This document shows positions 51,671 through 61,247 of a stretch of 64,000 nt of DNA, piece by piece. This stretch comes from Deltaproteobacteria bacterium (GTDB taxonomy: Bacteria; Desulfobacterota; Desulfobulbia; Desulfobulbales; Desulfocapsaceae). Location of the stretch: contig JAPLJF010000001.1 in the NCBI GenBank assembly GCA_026388715.1, forward strand, positions 1-64,000. Direction: 5' to 3'. The notes under the pieces were generated by a model. The model did not search any database, was not told where the DNA came from, and was given only the letters and a program-made list of their open reading frames with translations. The position numbers were made by a program, and so were the translations under genes. Numbering within the stretch: the stretch's first letter is position 1; the number at the start of each line of letters is the position of its first letter.

Positions 51671-52471
51671 CTATCGAAAAAGTCCGGGCCGCAATTTATC
51701 CCCAACTAGAAAGGCGTCCAGCTCTTCCTGATCATAAAAGGCACGTTCAAAGAAAAGCCCTTGGGCTGGGGCCGTATGCTGTTGGAGAACAACCGGCGCC
51801 TGCAGAAAATGCTGCACCTCCGCCACAGCAAGCTGCCCTTTGCCAACCGCCACCAACACCCCGACAATCCGGCGCACCATCTTCCACAGAAAATGCGACC
51901 CCACGATCCGAAACAGGATCAAATCCTCTGTGGCCACTATTTGACATGTATTGACCATGACCAGGGGCGATTTTTTCTTCACCACCTGCCGGTCGGTGAA
52001 GGATGTAAAATCATGCTGTCCTACCAGTACTGAGGCCGCTTCCTGCATCCGTTTCTCATCCAGTGGATCGAGAACCTGCCAGACATAGTCCCGGCCAAGG
52101 GCCGTCTTATGCCGGGCTATCTGATAGCAATAGCTCCGGCCAATACAGTTATGCCGGGCGTGGAAACGAGGCCCTGCCCGTTTGCATTCGAGGATAACAA
52201 TATCCCCAGGCAATAATTCATTCAATCTCTGCCTGATCTCCTGGGGAGGCAAGTCGGTCTGGGCCTCCAGATGGGCAGTAAAATGCAGGGCATGTACCCC
52301 GGCATCGGTGCGGCCACTGCCCTGCACGTCCACCTGAGCGCCAAAGAGAGCTGTGGCAGCCTTGAGCAGGCTGCCCTGAATGGTTTTGGCATCATCCTGT
52401 TTCTGCCAACCGCTGTATCGGCTGCCGTCAAACTCCAGGATCAGCTTGAATCGTTTTGCATGGATGTTCAT
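51671..52471 (-). CDS. truA: tRNA pseudouridine synthase A
   Basis: Makes pseudouridine at positions 38-40 of tRNA anticodon stems. 266 residues from ATG 52471 (ribosome binding site AGGAGATAA); upstream in-frame codons belong to the sulP end region. Start KRFKLILEFDGSRYSGWQKQ, catalytic Asp56 in GSGRTDAGVHA, RFHARHNCIGRSYCYQI and SHFLWKMVRRIVGVL are diagnostic. Last gene of the minus-strand trhP-sulP-truA run. Confidence 0.95.
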   Translation of the reverse strand: MNIHAKRFKLILEFDGSRYSGWQKQDDAKTIQGSLLKAATALFGAQVDVQGSGRTDAGVHALHFTAHLEAQTDLPPQEIRQRLNELLPGDIVILECKRAGPRFHARHNCIGRSYCYQIARHKTALGRDYVWQVLDPLDEKRMQEAASVLVGQHDFTSFTDRQVVKKKSPLVMVNTCQIVATEDLILFRIVGSHFLWKMVRRIVGVLVAVGKGQLAVAEVQHFLQAPVVLQQHTAPAQGLFFERAFYDQEELDAFLVGDKLRPGLFR

Positions 52472-52496
52472 CGTGATTATCTCCTTGATTTTACGT

Positions 52497-54704
52497 CTAA
52501 GTCTGCAGCAATGTTCGTTCGCCATTGGCATGGCGCAGACGATGGGCAAGAGTACGGGAAAGGGCAGTGATCAATACAAAAGCCAGTCGTTTATGCTCAT
52601 CGGCCAGTTGATTAAAATGCTCCAGGGTCAGCATGTACAGATCGGTATCCGTGTGGGCGATGGCATTATCACTGCGGGGGCGGCCATCGAGAAAGGCCAG
52701 GCCGCCAAAAAAATCTCCCCGGCCTATGGTGGCCACATGATGCAGTTGCCTGCTGCCACCAACTGGCGCCATGATCCTGACTTCACCGCGCCGGATCAGA
52801 TAAATTTCATGACCCTGATCACCAATGGAGTAAATAGTCTCTCCGGCCTTGAAAGATCGTTGTTCCAGACGCTCCTCAAGGTCGATCAGGGTCTCATCCT
52901 TGCGCCCCTGAAAGAGCTCCATCTCCTGTAATCGCAAAAGCACCTCTTTATCCACCGGCGACTTTACATCCCCGATTAGACGATCCTCCACCCATTCAAT
53001 GGCGGTCTCAAGAATCGGAAAAATCTTCACCGTGTCACTTCCATCCGTCAGACCAGTCTGCTCAAAAAATTCGCGCAGATTATGGCCATTCGGGAGCTTC
53101 TCACGCACATTGCTGAGCAGCAGAAAGGCGCCGCGTTCTGAGAGCATATCCCTCACCTGGATGAGCATGTGGACCGCCGTGATATCCACCGACTGCACCA
53201 GGCGCAGATCGAGGAGGATATAATCACGGTTCTTGATCTCTGGCTCCAGGGTAGAATAGAGTTCATAGGTGGTGCCGAAAAAAAGGCTGCCCTGTAATTC
53301 AAAAATAATAGCCTTTTCACCATTCTGCTCGATCATGCGCCTCTCAGCCTCTGATCGCGACCAGGTCGATGAGCGCTGATGGACAAAGGACTTGTGCCGC
53401 ACCACGGATCCGCCCACCTGTTCACGGACAAAAAGCAGGATGGACATGGCAACACCGGCGCCGGAGGCGGCAATCAGCCCCACAGTCAGGGCAATGGTGA
53501 CCACCGCAAGCACCACCGCAAAATCAAGCACCGTTCCCCGCGACTCCAGGAATCGAAGGGGTTCGGTGTCGATCATGTGCAGACCGATAACAATGAGGAT
53601 CCCGGCCAGGGTGGCAAAGGGAATCCAGGCAATAACACTATTCAAGGCCAGTGCCGCCACCAGCACCAGAATGCCTTCCATGATCCCGGAAACGCGGGTC
53701 TGCGCACCACTGTTCAGGTTCACCATGGACGCGCCCATGGTACCGGAGCCAGGCAGGCCGCCGATCATGGACGAGGTGATATTGGCCAGCCCCTGGGCGC
53801 ATAATTCACGATTGGGTTCATGACGGGTCCGCGTTTTCTGGTCGATAACAACGCAGGTCTTCAAGGTGTCAATGGAGAGCAGGGCGGCCAGAGTCAGCGC
53901 GCTGCCGAGAAGAGACCCGATCTGGGCAAGCGTCAAATCACCCAGATCATGCCAGCGAGTGACAAGCGTACTGAGATACCCTCCTTCCGCCGTACCAATG
54001 GTTCCCAGTACCAGCTTGTTATCAGCAAGGGTCATCATTGACGGATCGGCAACGGCCAGCCCGAAATAGGTTAACAACCCGGCACAGATGCCAAGGATCG
54101 TGCCGGGAACAGTCTTGGTCACTTTAGGTCCGAGCAGGGCGACGATCACGGTTGCCGAGCCCACCCCGATACTGCGCAGATCCCACAACCCTGGATTCAC
54201 AACAACCTGCCACCACGACGTATCAGTGGCAGTACCCAGAAACGTCTTGATCTGACTGGTGATAATGATGATGCCAACTCCGCTTAAATAGCCACTGACC
54301 ACGGTATAGGGGATGTATCTAATCATCCGGCCAATCCCGAGAAGGCCAAGCAGGATCTGCACCAGACCCGTTAAGAGACCCAGCACGGTCAGCAGCAGAA
54401 CAATGCTCACCGGGGCAATACCTTGTTTTACGAGTTCAATGGCAAAGGCTGATAATACTGCCGCTGCCGGGGCGCAAGGCGCACTGATCAGGCGATCGGT
54501 GCCGCCAAAAACAGGGGCAATCAGGCCGAGGGCAGCCGCGCCCAGAATCCCTGCCATGGCACCAAATGCTGCATAGTGCGGACTGATCGCCGAATAGACA
54601 GTGACCCCAAAGGCTACCGCCGCCGGTAAGGCCACCAGCATGGATGATAATCCGCCCCAGAAATCCCCGGGGGCACGCAATTTATTCAAGAGTACGGATG
54701 CCAT
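52497..54704 (-). CDS. SulP-family anion transporter with STAS and cyclic-nucleotide-binding domains
   Basis: 735 residues from ATG 54704 (AAGGAAGATG upstream). N-terminal SulP transporter (about 10-410) with GDFWGGLSSMLVALPAAVAFG, TDRLISAPCAPAAAVLS and GLPGSGTMGASMVNLNSGAQTR split over helices; STAS domain (about 445-560) with AIIFELQGSLFFGTT and YILLDLRLVQSVDITAVHML; then a CRP-type cNMP-binding domain (about 600-720) with FKAGETIYSIGDQGHEIYLI and GRGDFFGGLAFLDGRPRSD. The last domain suggests gating by a nucleotide or similar ligand. Substrate (sulfate, bicarbonate or another anion) cannot be set. 26 bp upstream of truA. Confidence 0.92.
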   Translation of the reverse strand: MASVLLNKLRAPGDFWGGLSSMLVALPAAVAFGVTVYSAISPHYAAFGAMAGILGAAALGLIAPVFGGTDRLISAPCAPAAAVLSAFAIELVKQGIAPVSIVLLLTVLGLLTGLVQILLGLLGIGRMIRYIPYTVVSGYLSGVGIIIITSQIKTFLGTATDTSWWQVVVNPGLWDLRSIGVGSATVIVALLGPKVTKTVPGTILGICAGLLTYFGLAVADPSMMTLADNKLVLGTIGTAEGGYLSTLVTRWHDLGDLTLAQIGSLLGSALTLAALLSIDTLKTCVVIDQKTRTRHEPNRELCAQGLANITSSMIGGLPGSGTMGASMVNLNSGAQTRVSGIMEGILVLVAALALNSVIAWIPFATLAGILIVIGLHMIDTEPLRFLESRGTVLDFAVVLAVVTIALTVGLIAASGAGVAMSILLFVREQVGGSVVRHKSFVHQRSSTWSRSEAERRMIEQNGEKAIIFELQGSLFFGTTYELYSTLEPEIKNRDYILLDLRLVQSVDITAVHMLIQVRDMLSERGAFLLLSNVREKLPNGHNLREFFEQTGLTDGSDTVKIFPILETAIEWVEDRLIGDVKSPVDKEVLLRLQEMELFQGRKDETLIDLEERLEQRSFKAGETIYSIGDQGHEIYLIRRGEVRIMAPVGGSRQLHHVATIGRGDFFGGLAFLDGRPRSDNAIAHTDTDLYMLTLEHFNQLADEHKRLAFVLITALSRTLAHRLRHANGERTLLQT

Positions 54705-54790
54705 GACATCTTCCTTTATGGATACCTGAATGAGTCTGATTGTAATTGATGAGACGCGTGTGTCCAATCAATTACAACCAGAGAGATAGC

Positions 54791-56068
54791 TTATTCCGTC
54801 CCTTCTTGCCGGCGCAGGATTCCATTTTGTGTTCCACAGGACAATAACGGTTCGGTGGTCAAGAAAACCCTGTTACCTGGATTGGCGCGGTTTATCTGTT
54901 CCCCCTTTTCGGTGCGCATGGCCATGACTTTAAGCTGTATCACCTCAATGCCGGGCAACATATATTCGATCACATCCCCCGTCTCGAGAACGTTCCGGGC
55001 TTCGACCAGCGGGTGCTCGCCCTCTTCTCTGATCACTGCCACCGGCACCACCGTCTGTTCCTCACGGGAGGTATGATAGACCATCTCGCCGCTGCCGGGA
55101 CGTTGATCCATAAAGTTCTCGGTGGTGCCGCGGGTGCCGGTTTTGGCGATTTCATCCCTGAAAACCGCCGGCAGGGTAATGGCGGCAGGATCACGCCAGG
55201 CCTCAGCCGGGAGGGCGGCCAGAAAATCGAGCGCCGCCCGATAGATGCGGACGACTCCGCCCACATAGAAGATGGATTTCATCCGCCCTTCAACCTTCAA
55301 AGAGTTGGCGCCTGCAGCTATCAGCTCAGGCAGCCGCTCCAGGAGGCAGAGATCCTTGGAGTTGAAGATATAGGTGCCCCGTTCGTCTTCTTCCACCGGA
55401 AAATACTGACCGGGCCGTTTCTCTTCCGTGAGCGCGTAGCTATAGCGGCAGGGATGGGCGCAATTGCCCTGATTGGCGTCCCGCCCGGTCATATAGTTGG
55501 ACAACATGCAGCGGCCGGAATAGGAGATACAGAGGGCGCCATGGACAAAGATCTCCAACTCGCCCTGCACCTGCTTTCTGATCTCGTCGATCTCCACCAG
55601 GGACAGCTCCCGGGCAAGATTCAGTCGGGAGACCCCCTGGGAGAGCCAGAAGGTGGCCGCTGCGTAATTGGTCACATTGGCCTGGGTGGAAAGATGGAAG
55701 GGAAGGTGCGGCACCACTGTGCGTGCCCGCATGAGAATACCGGGATCGGCAATAATCAGGGCATCGACTGCGATCTGCTGCAAAAAGAGCAGATACTGAT
55801 CAAGGCCGGCAAGGTCCTGATTATGGGCCAGGATATTGATGGTCACATAGACCTTGACGCCCCGGGCATGGGCATAGTGGACCGCCTCGGCCATGGCCTC
55901 GGGGTTGAAATTTCCCGCCTTGGCCCGCAGGCTGAACTGCCTGCCGCCAAGGTAGACGGCATCGGCGCCATAATGAATGGCGGTCACCAGTTTTTCAAAG
56001 GTTCCAGCCGGGGCCAACAGCTCCGGCATGACCGGAACAGCCCCATTGCCGCTTTCTTTTTTATCCAT
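54791..56068 (-). CDS. trhP: U32-family tRNA hydroxylation protein (TrhP/YegQ type)
   Basis: 425 residues. Collagenase-like U32 family, now known to add the hydroxyl of 5-hydroxyuridine in tRNA (TrhP). PELLAPAGTFEKLVTAIHYGADAVYLGG start, the family signature ELEIFVHGALCISYSGRCMLS and the Fe-S ligand segment NQGNCAHPCRYSY. Cytoplasmic. First gene of the run trhP-sulP-truA; divergent to the tRNA-modifying mnmA-mtaB pair, a cluster of tRNA-modification genes. Confidence 0.92.
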   Translation of the reverse strand: MDKKESGNGAVPVMPELLAPAGTFEKLVTAIHYGADAVYLGGRQFSLRAKAGNFNPEAMAEAVHYAHARGVKVYVTINILAHNQDLAGLDQYLLFLQQIAVDALIIADPGILMRARTVVPHLPFHLSTQANVTNYAAATFWLSQGVSRLNLARELSLVEIDEIRKQVQGELEIFVHGALCISYSGRCMLSNYMTGRDANQGNCAHPCRYSYALTEEKRPGQYFPVEEDERGTYIFNSKDLCLLERLPELIAAGANSLKVEGRMKSIFYVGGVVRIYRAALDFLAALPAEAWRDPAAITLPAVFRDEIAKTGTRGTTENFMDQRPGSGEMVYHTSREEQTVVPVAVIREEGEHPLVEARNVLETGDVIEYMLPGIEVIQLKVMAMRTEKGEQINRANPGNRVFLTTEPLLSCGTQNGILRRQEGTE

Positions 56069-56195
56069 GGTAAGGTATATATGAGAGGTCAGAATATCAG
56101 GGAACAGAGGACTGGAGAATCAGGCGCAACGCGCAAAAAATCATACTGTATGATTCTTTGATTACCGTAAGCAACGCCGGAATGCAAGGAGTTCG

Positions 56196-57230
56196 GTGAA
56201 GAGAAAACAGATTGGCATTGCCATGAGCGGCGGGGTGGATTCCACTGCCTGTGCCCTGCTTCTTCAAAAACACTATGACGTCCACGGATTTTTCATGCGC
56301 CTCGCTGGTCCCGATCTGGCCGGACAGGAACAGCGGGTGTGCGTCATTGCCGAAAAACTTGCAATCGATCTGCAGGTGATCGACCTCAGCCATGAATTTA
56401 CGGCAACCATCCTCCGCTACTTCACGACGACCTATCAACACGGGCTGACCCCCAATCCCTGCATGATCTGCAACCATACCATAAAATTCGGCCGCTTCAT
56501 GGATGCCATCCTGGCGCAAGGCATGGACGCCATGGCCACCGGACATTATGCGCGGATCGAGAAGGATAGCGACATGTACCAGCTGTGCAAGGGCAGCGAT
56601 GAGGCCAAAGATCAATCCTATTTCCTGGCTCAGTTGGATCAGCGCCAATTGAGCCGGGTCCTTTTCCCTTTGGGCGAGAGCAAAAAAGAAGAAGCGTATC
56701 AGCTTGTTGAAGATAACGGATTTATCGATTTCAGAGGGCAGGAGAGCCAGGATATCTGCTTTCTGGGCCCGACCCCGGTGGGGCAGTTCCTGAGCGAACG
56801 CATCCCTCAGGCTGAGCAGCCCGGCCGAATTGTCACCAGAGAGGGGCTGGCGCTGGGCGCGCACCAGGGCCTTTTTCATTACACCATTGGCCAGCGCCGG
56901 GGCTTGGGCATTGCCGACAGCAGCCCCTGGTATGTCACCGCCCTTGACCCACAGACCAATACTGTCATCGTCGGCAAAGAGGAAGAGCTGTACCGCGACA
57001 GGCTGCTGATCCATCATCCTCATTGGCTGGCTGATCAGGCTCCAGAGGAAGGACAGAAGTACCAGGTCAGAATCCGCTACCGGCATCAGGGCGTGGATGC
57101 CAGAATCAAAAAGATCGATGACCAGCGCTGGGAAGTCCAGTTTGACAGCCCGCAACGGGCCATCACCCCCGGCCAGTTTGCCGTAATCTACGAAAGAGAC
57201 AGGGTGCTCGGCTGCGGTGAGATCGAATGA
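56196..57230 (+). CDS. mnmA: tRNA-specific 2-thiouridylase MnmA
   Basis: Introduces sulfur at U34 of Lys, Glu and Gln tRNAs. 344 residues. PP-loop SGGVDS (11-16), catalytic Cys89 in NPCMICN and second Cys188 in QDICFLGP (positions estimated by counting), GHYARI and DQSYFLAQLDQ are present. GTG start at 56196 with GCAAGGAG upstream. It depends on a sulfur relay that may include TusA-like proteins such as the one at 4844. Overlaps mtaB by 4 bp if that gene starts at 57227. Confidence 0.95.
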   Translation: MKRKQIGIAMSGGVDSTACALLLQKHYDVHGFFMRLAGPDLAGQEQRVCVIAEKLAIDLQVIDLSHEFTATILRYFTTTYQHGLTPNPCMICNHTIKFGRFMDAILAQGMDAMATGHYARIEKDSDMYQLCKGSDEAKDQSYFLAQLDQRQLSRVLFPLGESKKEEAYQLVEDNGFIDFRGQESQDICFLGPTPVGQFLSERIPQAEQPGRIVTREGLALGAHQGLFHYTIGQRRGLGIADSSPWYVTALDPQTNTVIVGKEEELYRDRLLIHHPHWLADQAPEEGQKYQVRIRYRHQGVDARIKKIDDQRWEVQFDSPQRAITPGQFAVIYERDRVLGCGEIE

Positions 57231-58585
57231 TACGCTCATCAGCCATAACTGAGCATCAACGAAAAATGAAAAAAATAGCAATAACCACGCTTGGCTGCAA
57301 GGTCAACCAGTATGAGTCCGCAGCCTTCCAGACCGGTTTTGAGGCGGCGGGTTGTGTCATGGTCCAGGCCAAAGAGGCGGCGGATATTATCGTCATCAAC
57401 ACCTGCGCCGTGACGGCCAAGGCCGGAACCCAGTCCCGGCAGGCGGTGCGTCAACTCATGCGCAGACATCCGGATGCCAAAATCGTGATCACCGGCTGCT
57501 ACGTCCAGATGGCCGCCCAGGAACTGGTGAAGATGGTGAACAAGCCCGTCTGCATTGTGGGCAATGGCAATAAGGATCGTCTGGTGCAGGCCGCGCTTTG
57601 TGACACCCCTTGCGACCTGACCATGCTCATGGGCCGGATCTCCCAGAAAAAAGAGATCTGCCGGCTGCCCGTGCGCCATTTTGGTAATCGTACCCGTGCC
57701 GGCCTCCGCGTCCAGGATGGCTGTCACAATTTCTGCACCTACTGCATTGTCCCCTATACTCGCGGTCCCAGCCGCAGCCTGCCCCTGGAGGAAGTCCTTG
57801 ATCAGGCCGCCATCTTTGTCTCGGAAGGGCACAGGGAGATGGTAGTCACGGGCATCCATGTGGGGCAGTATGGTAAAGATCTTCAGGACGGAACTGATTG
57901 TGTGGATCTGATCCGCAGGCTCTGTCTTGTCCATCCGGACATCCGCTTTCGCCTCAGCTCCATCGAGCCCATGGAGATAAACGATGAGCTGCTTATCCTT
58001 ATGGCCGGGCAGAAAAATTTCATGCCCCATCTCCATATCCCGCTGCAAAGCGGTGATGACACCATCCTCGCCCGCATGAACCGTGGCTACACTACCAAAG
58101 AATTCAGGGAAACCGTTGCCTTGTGCCGAAAAAGGCTGCCGGATGCCGCCATCGGCATTGATGTCCTGGTCGGCTTTCCCGGGGAGACGGACCAGCACTT
58201 TGCCAATACCCGCGCCCTGCTCCAGGAGCTTGACTGCACCTACCTCCATGTCTTCCCCTATTCCCAGCGACCGGGCACCCTCGCGGCCACCTTTGACCAG
58301 CAGATTCCGCAAGCGGTCAAGGAAGAACGGGTGGCGTATTTGAGACAGTTGGATGCCGAAAAAAAGGGACTGTTTTATCAAAGGTATCTGGGCGCTGCCC
58401 GGCCGGTGCTGGTTGAATACAAACGTGATCCCGATGGCAACCTCAAGGGCTTTACTGACAATTATATTCCGGTCAGTTTCCCTGGTCACCGTTCTCTCAT
58501 GAACACCATCACCGCGGTCACCCTCACGACCGTTTCCGCAACCCAGGTAAGTGGCAGAATCGCAGAGGACTACCATGCAGGGTGA
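57227..58585 (+). CDS. mtaB: tRNA t6A37 methylthiotransferase MtaB
   Basis: Radical SAM methylthiotransferase that turns t6A37 into ms2t6A37. MTTase N-terminal domain with TLGCKVNQYE and INTCAVTAKA and ITGCYVQ (three Cys for the auxiliary cluster), radical SAM CHNFCTYCIVPYTRG (CxxxCxxC), RLSSIEPMEI, LHIPLQSGDD and a C-terminal TRAM-like part. Start 57227 overlaps the mnmA stop as ATGA with GGTGAG upstream; the family N-terminus (MKKIAITTLG) begins at 57266, which lacks a ribosome binding site. Confidence 0.94.
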   Translation: MIRSSAITEHQRKMKKIAITTLGCKVNQYESAAFQTGFEAAGCVMVQAKEAADIIVINTCAVTAKAGTQSRQAVRQLMRRHPDAKIVITGCYVQMAAQELVKMVNKPVCIVGNGNKDRLVQAALCDTPCDLTMLMGRISQKKEICRLPVRHFGNRTRAGLRVQDGCHNFCTYCIVPYTRGPSRSLPLEEVLDQAAIFVSEGHREMVVTGIHVGQYGKDLQDGTDCVDLIRRLCLVHPDIRFRLSSIEPMEINDELLILMAGQKNFMPHLHIPLQSGDDTILARMNRGYTTKEFRETVALCRKRLPDAAIGIDVLVGFPGETDQHFANTRALLQELDCTYLHVFPYSQRPGTLAATFDQQIPQAVKEERVAYLRQLDAEKKGLFYQRYLGAARPVLVEYKRDPDGNLKGFTDNYIPVSFPGHRSLMNTITAVTLTTVSATQVSGRIAEDYHAG

Positions 58586-59831
58586 GATAATAGCCATCGG
58601 CAATGAGTTGATCTCAGGCCGGATCGTCAACACCACGAGCGGATTTGCGGCCCAGCACCTCTTTGCGGCCGGATACGAGATCTATGCCATGCACACCATC
58701 GGCGATTCCCCGGCCTTGATTGGCAAGGCCTTGAAACGTGCCATCAGCCGGGTTGACTTCGTCCTCGTCACGGGCGGATTGGGCTCAACTGACGACGATC
58801 TGACTACCGAGGCGGTAGCAGAGGCCCTCGATAGACCTACCGTTCCCAATCTGGAGCTTCTCTCCCAGATTCGCAATCATCTTGATGCCATCTCTGCCTG
58901 CCCCATGAATCCCCTGGAGAAACTGGCATGGTTGCCACAAGGGGCAGAGGCCCTGACCGTCCACTCCAAGATGTCCGGCTACCTATTGATACACGACAAC
59001 AAGCCGATCTTCTTCCTCCCCGGCGTGCCATTTCAGATGCAGACCCTGCTCCTGGAACAGGTCCTCCCCCGACTTGCCCTCTGGAATCATGACAGGCATC
59101 TTGTAACCTGTCAGCGGCTATACAAGATCTTTGGCATGGCTGAGGCCGAGATCAACCAGCGTGTCGTCGAACTGAACCTGGATAAAAAGATCCATATCGG
59201 CTACTACCCGGTTTTCCCGGAAGTGCATTTGAGCCTAACCATGCGCACCCCTGTGGAGAAGTCAGGCAATTACCCTGTTCCCCTCTTTGAGGCTGCATGC
59301 ACGGCGATAGAAAAGAGCCTGGGAGATGCCATTTATGGCAGCGACCAAGACAGCATGGCCTCGGTCATCGGCCACCTCCTCAATGGTGCGAACTTGCGCC
59401 TGGCGGTGGCAGAATCATGCACTGGGGGCATGATTGCTCAGCTGGTGACCAGCATCTCCGGCAGCTCCCGCTATTTTCTGGGGGGAGTCATTGCCTACGC
59501 CAACAGTATGAAAACTGCATATCTGGAGGTGAGCGAACACCTGCTGGCAAGCCATGGCGCTGTCAGCAGGGAGGTGGCAGAGGCAATGGTCATTGGGATT
59601 CGGAACCGAAGTCACGCCGATGTCACCCTTGCCGTGACCGGCATTGCCGGTCCTGACGGGGGGACGATAGCAAAACCGGTTGGCACCGTTTACATCAGCA
59701 TGGCCACAAAAAAGAATATTCAGACCAAGCTCTTTCATTTTGCCGGCAACAGGCAACAAATTCAGGAGATTGCTGCCAAAACAGCCCTTGACCTTGTCAG
59801 GAAATATCTGCTACAACAGAACAGTAATTAA
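58575..59831 (+). CDS. cinA: CinA-family nicotinamide-nucleotide amidase / competence-damage protein
   Basis: 418 residues from ATG 58575 (AGAGGA upstream), overlapping mtaB by 11 bp. N-terminal MoCF-like domain (GEIIAIGNELISGRIVNTTS, VLVTGGLGSTDDDLT) and C-terminal CinA domain (about 265-415; LAVAESCTGGMIAQLVTSISGSS, VTGIAGPDGGTIAKPVGTVYI), which deamidates nicotinamide mononucleotide in many bacteria. recA follows 66 bp later, the widely conserved cinA-recA order. Confidence 0.94.
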   Translation: MQGEIIAIGNELISGRIVNTTSGFAAQHLFAAGYEIYAMHTIGDSPALIGKALKRAISRVDFVLVTGGLGSTDDDLTTEAVAEALDRPTVPNLELLSQIRNHLDAISACPMNPLEKLAWLPQGAEALTVHSKMSGYLLIHDNKPIFFLPGVPFQMQTLLLEQVLPRLALWNHDRHLVTCQRLYKIFGMAEAEINQRVVELNLDKKIHIGYYPVFPEVHLSLTMRTPVEKSGNYPVPLFEAACTAIEKSLGDAIYGSDQDSMASVIGHLLNGANLRLAVAESCTGGMIAQLVTSISGSSRYFLGGVIAYANSMKTAYLEVSEHLLASHGAVSREVAEAMVIGIRNRSHADVTLAVTGIAGPDGGTIAKPVGTVYISMATKKNIQTKLFHFAGNRQQIQEIAAKTALDLVRKYLLQQNSN

Positions 59832-59897
59832 AAAACTCCACTTACTCTTTATATCCTTTGTCCACTTCCAATAAAACAGATTCCAGGGAGAATATTC

Positions 59898-60944
59898 ATG
59901 GCGGCACCAGATATCGTAAAAAACAAAGCAGACAGCGTTGATAACGCCATCAGCCAGATTCAACGTCAATTTGGCAAGGGCTCTATCATGCGGCTTGGAG
60001 CCCATGAGACCGAACCTATTCCGGTGATCCCCACCGGAGTTCTGAGTCTCGATATCGCCCTTGGGGTTGGTGGTTTTCCCAAAGGAAGAATTTCGGAGAT
60101 CTATGGCCCTGAATCTTCCGGCAAAACGACCCTGGCCCTGCATGTTGTCGCCGAGGCCCAGAAACGGGGAGGGAACGCCGCCTTCATTGATGCGGAGCAC
60201 GCGCTTGATACTGCTTACGCCGCCCGTCTGGGAGTGGATATTGACAACCTGCTGGTGTCCCAGCCAGATTTCGGGGAGCAGGCCCTGGACATCGCCGAGA
60301 TCCTGATCCGTTCCGGCGGCATTGATGTCATTGTCATTGATTCAGTGGCTGCCCTGGTGCCCAAGGCCGAGATTGATGGCAATGTGGGCGATTCTCATAT
60401 GGGTCTGCAGGCGCGGCTCATGTCCCAGGCCATGCGCAAATTTACCGCAGTGATCAATCGCAGCAACACCATTCTTATCTTCATCAATCAGATCAGGATG
60501 AAAATAGGGGTCATGTTCGGCAACCCGGAGACCACCACTGGTGGTAATGCCCTGAAGTTTTACTCTTCTCTGCGTCTTGATATCAGGAAAATTGCCACCA
60601 TTAAAGAAGGGACGGATAACATCATCGGCAATCGCACCAGGGTGAAAGTGGTGAAGAACAAGGTTGCCCCTCCCTTCAAGACCGCGGAATTTGATATTAT
60701 CTATGGCGAAGGGATCTCCAAGACCGGAGATCTCCTCGACCTGGCAGTTGAAGAGGAAATTGTCAATAAAAGTGGTTCCTGGTACTCTTATCAGGATGAG
60801 CGGATTGGCCAGGGCCGGGAAAATGCCAAAAAATTCCTTGCCGATCACCCGGAGATGTATGCCGATATCGACAAGAAAGTGCGAATGGGTTATGGCTTGG
60901 CCTCTGAAACTATCCAGAAACCAGAAGGACAGGAACAGCAATAA
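59898..60944 (+). CDS. recA: Recombinase RecA
   Basis: 348 residues. Walker [10 protein letters not shown] (70-78), the MAW region [13 protein letters not shown], loop L1 [24 protein letters not shown] split over 155-180, loop L2 with [20 protein letters not shown], and a C-terminus ending in an acidic/Gln-rich tail. Drives strand exchange and SOS. Ribosome binding site CAGGGAG. No clear LexA box was seen in the 66-bp gap, so SOS control is not shown. DprA (28047) is a potential partner. Confidence 0.97.
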   Translation: MAAPDIVKNKADSVDNAISQIQRQFGKGSIMRLGAHETEPIPVIPTGVLSLDIALGVGGFPKGRISEIYGPESSGKTTLALHVVAEAQKRGGNAAFIDAEHALDTAYAARLGVDIDNLLVSQPDFGEQALDIAEILIRSGGIDVIVIDSVAALVPKAEIDGNVGDSHMGLQARLMSQAMRKFTAVINRSNTILIFINQIRMKIGVMFGNPETTTGGNALKFYSSLRLDIRKIATIKEGTDNIIGNRTRVKVVKNKVAPPFKTAEFDIIYGEGISKTGDLLDLAVEEEIVNKSGSWYSYQDERIGQGRENAKKFLADHPEMYADIDKKVRMGYGLASETIQKPEGQEQQ

Positions 60945-61247
60945 TCCGCTCACGTGAGAGCTATAGAATCGCGGCTGAGTCATTCCGACAGCCGCTCCTC
61001 CGGCTATACCAAGCACTGTTACAAGCTCAGGGCGAATGGGGTAATGTGGATTATCCTAATTTAGGAGCCATTATTTATGAAAACGGTGGGAAGGGAAGAT
61101 GATCTCGCGCAGAGGCGCGGAGTCGCAGAGAACAGTTTTTTTGTCCTTCTCTGTGTCTTCGCATCTCAGCGCAAGAAGGAATTGTCGTAAAATAAATAGT
61201 TATGCTCGATAGTTGCCAACTTGCTCAGGGGATAGGGGAGGTTTATC
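60945..61247. other. 303-bp convergent intergenic region
   Basis: Between recA (plus) and the nitrilase-RfaE2 gene (minus). No gene seen. Holds an imperfect 29-bp inverted repeat at 61104-61175 that includes the tract CGCAGAGGCGCGGAG. recX is not present. Confidence 0.6.
61104..61175. repeat. Imperfect 29-bp inverted repeat
   Basis: CTCGCGCAGAGGCGCGGAG (from 61104) pairs with the segment ending CATCTCAGCGCAAG at 61175, around a 14-bp T-rich loop. About seven mismatches. Similar GCAGAG-rich intergenic repeats are common in environmental bacterial genomes. It may also serve as a hairpin between the two convergent genes. Confidence 0.6.

Noticed and set aside
55013-56161. 382-codon plus-strand frame
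   Set aside because: Antisense to the U32 gene with typical shadow composition.
56097-57281. 394-codon minus-strand open frame antisense to mnmA
   Set aside because: Lies entirely over mnmA, whose motifs are unmistakable; translation is low-complexity shadow sequence without a ribosome binding site.
57239-58636. 465-codon minus-strand open frame antisense to mtaB and the cinA start
   Set aside because: Shadow of the conserved radical SAM gene; no recognisable domain.
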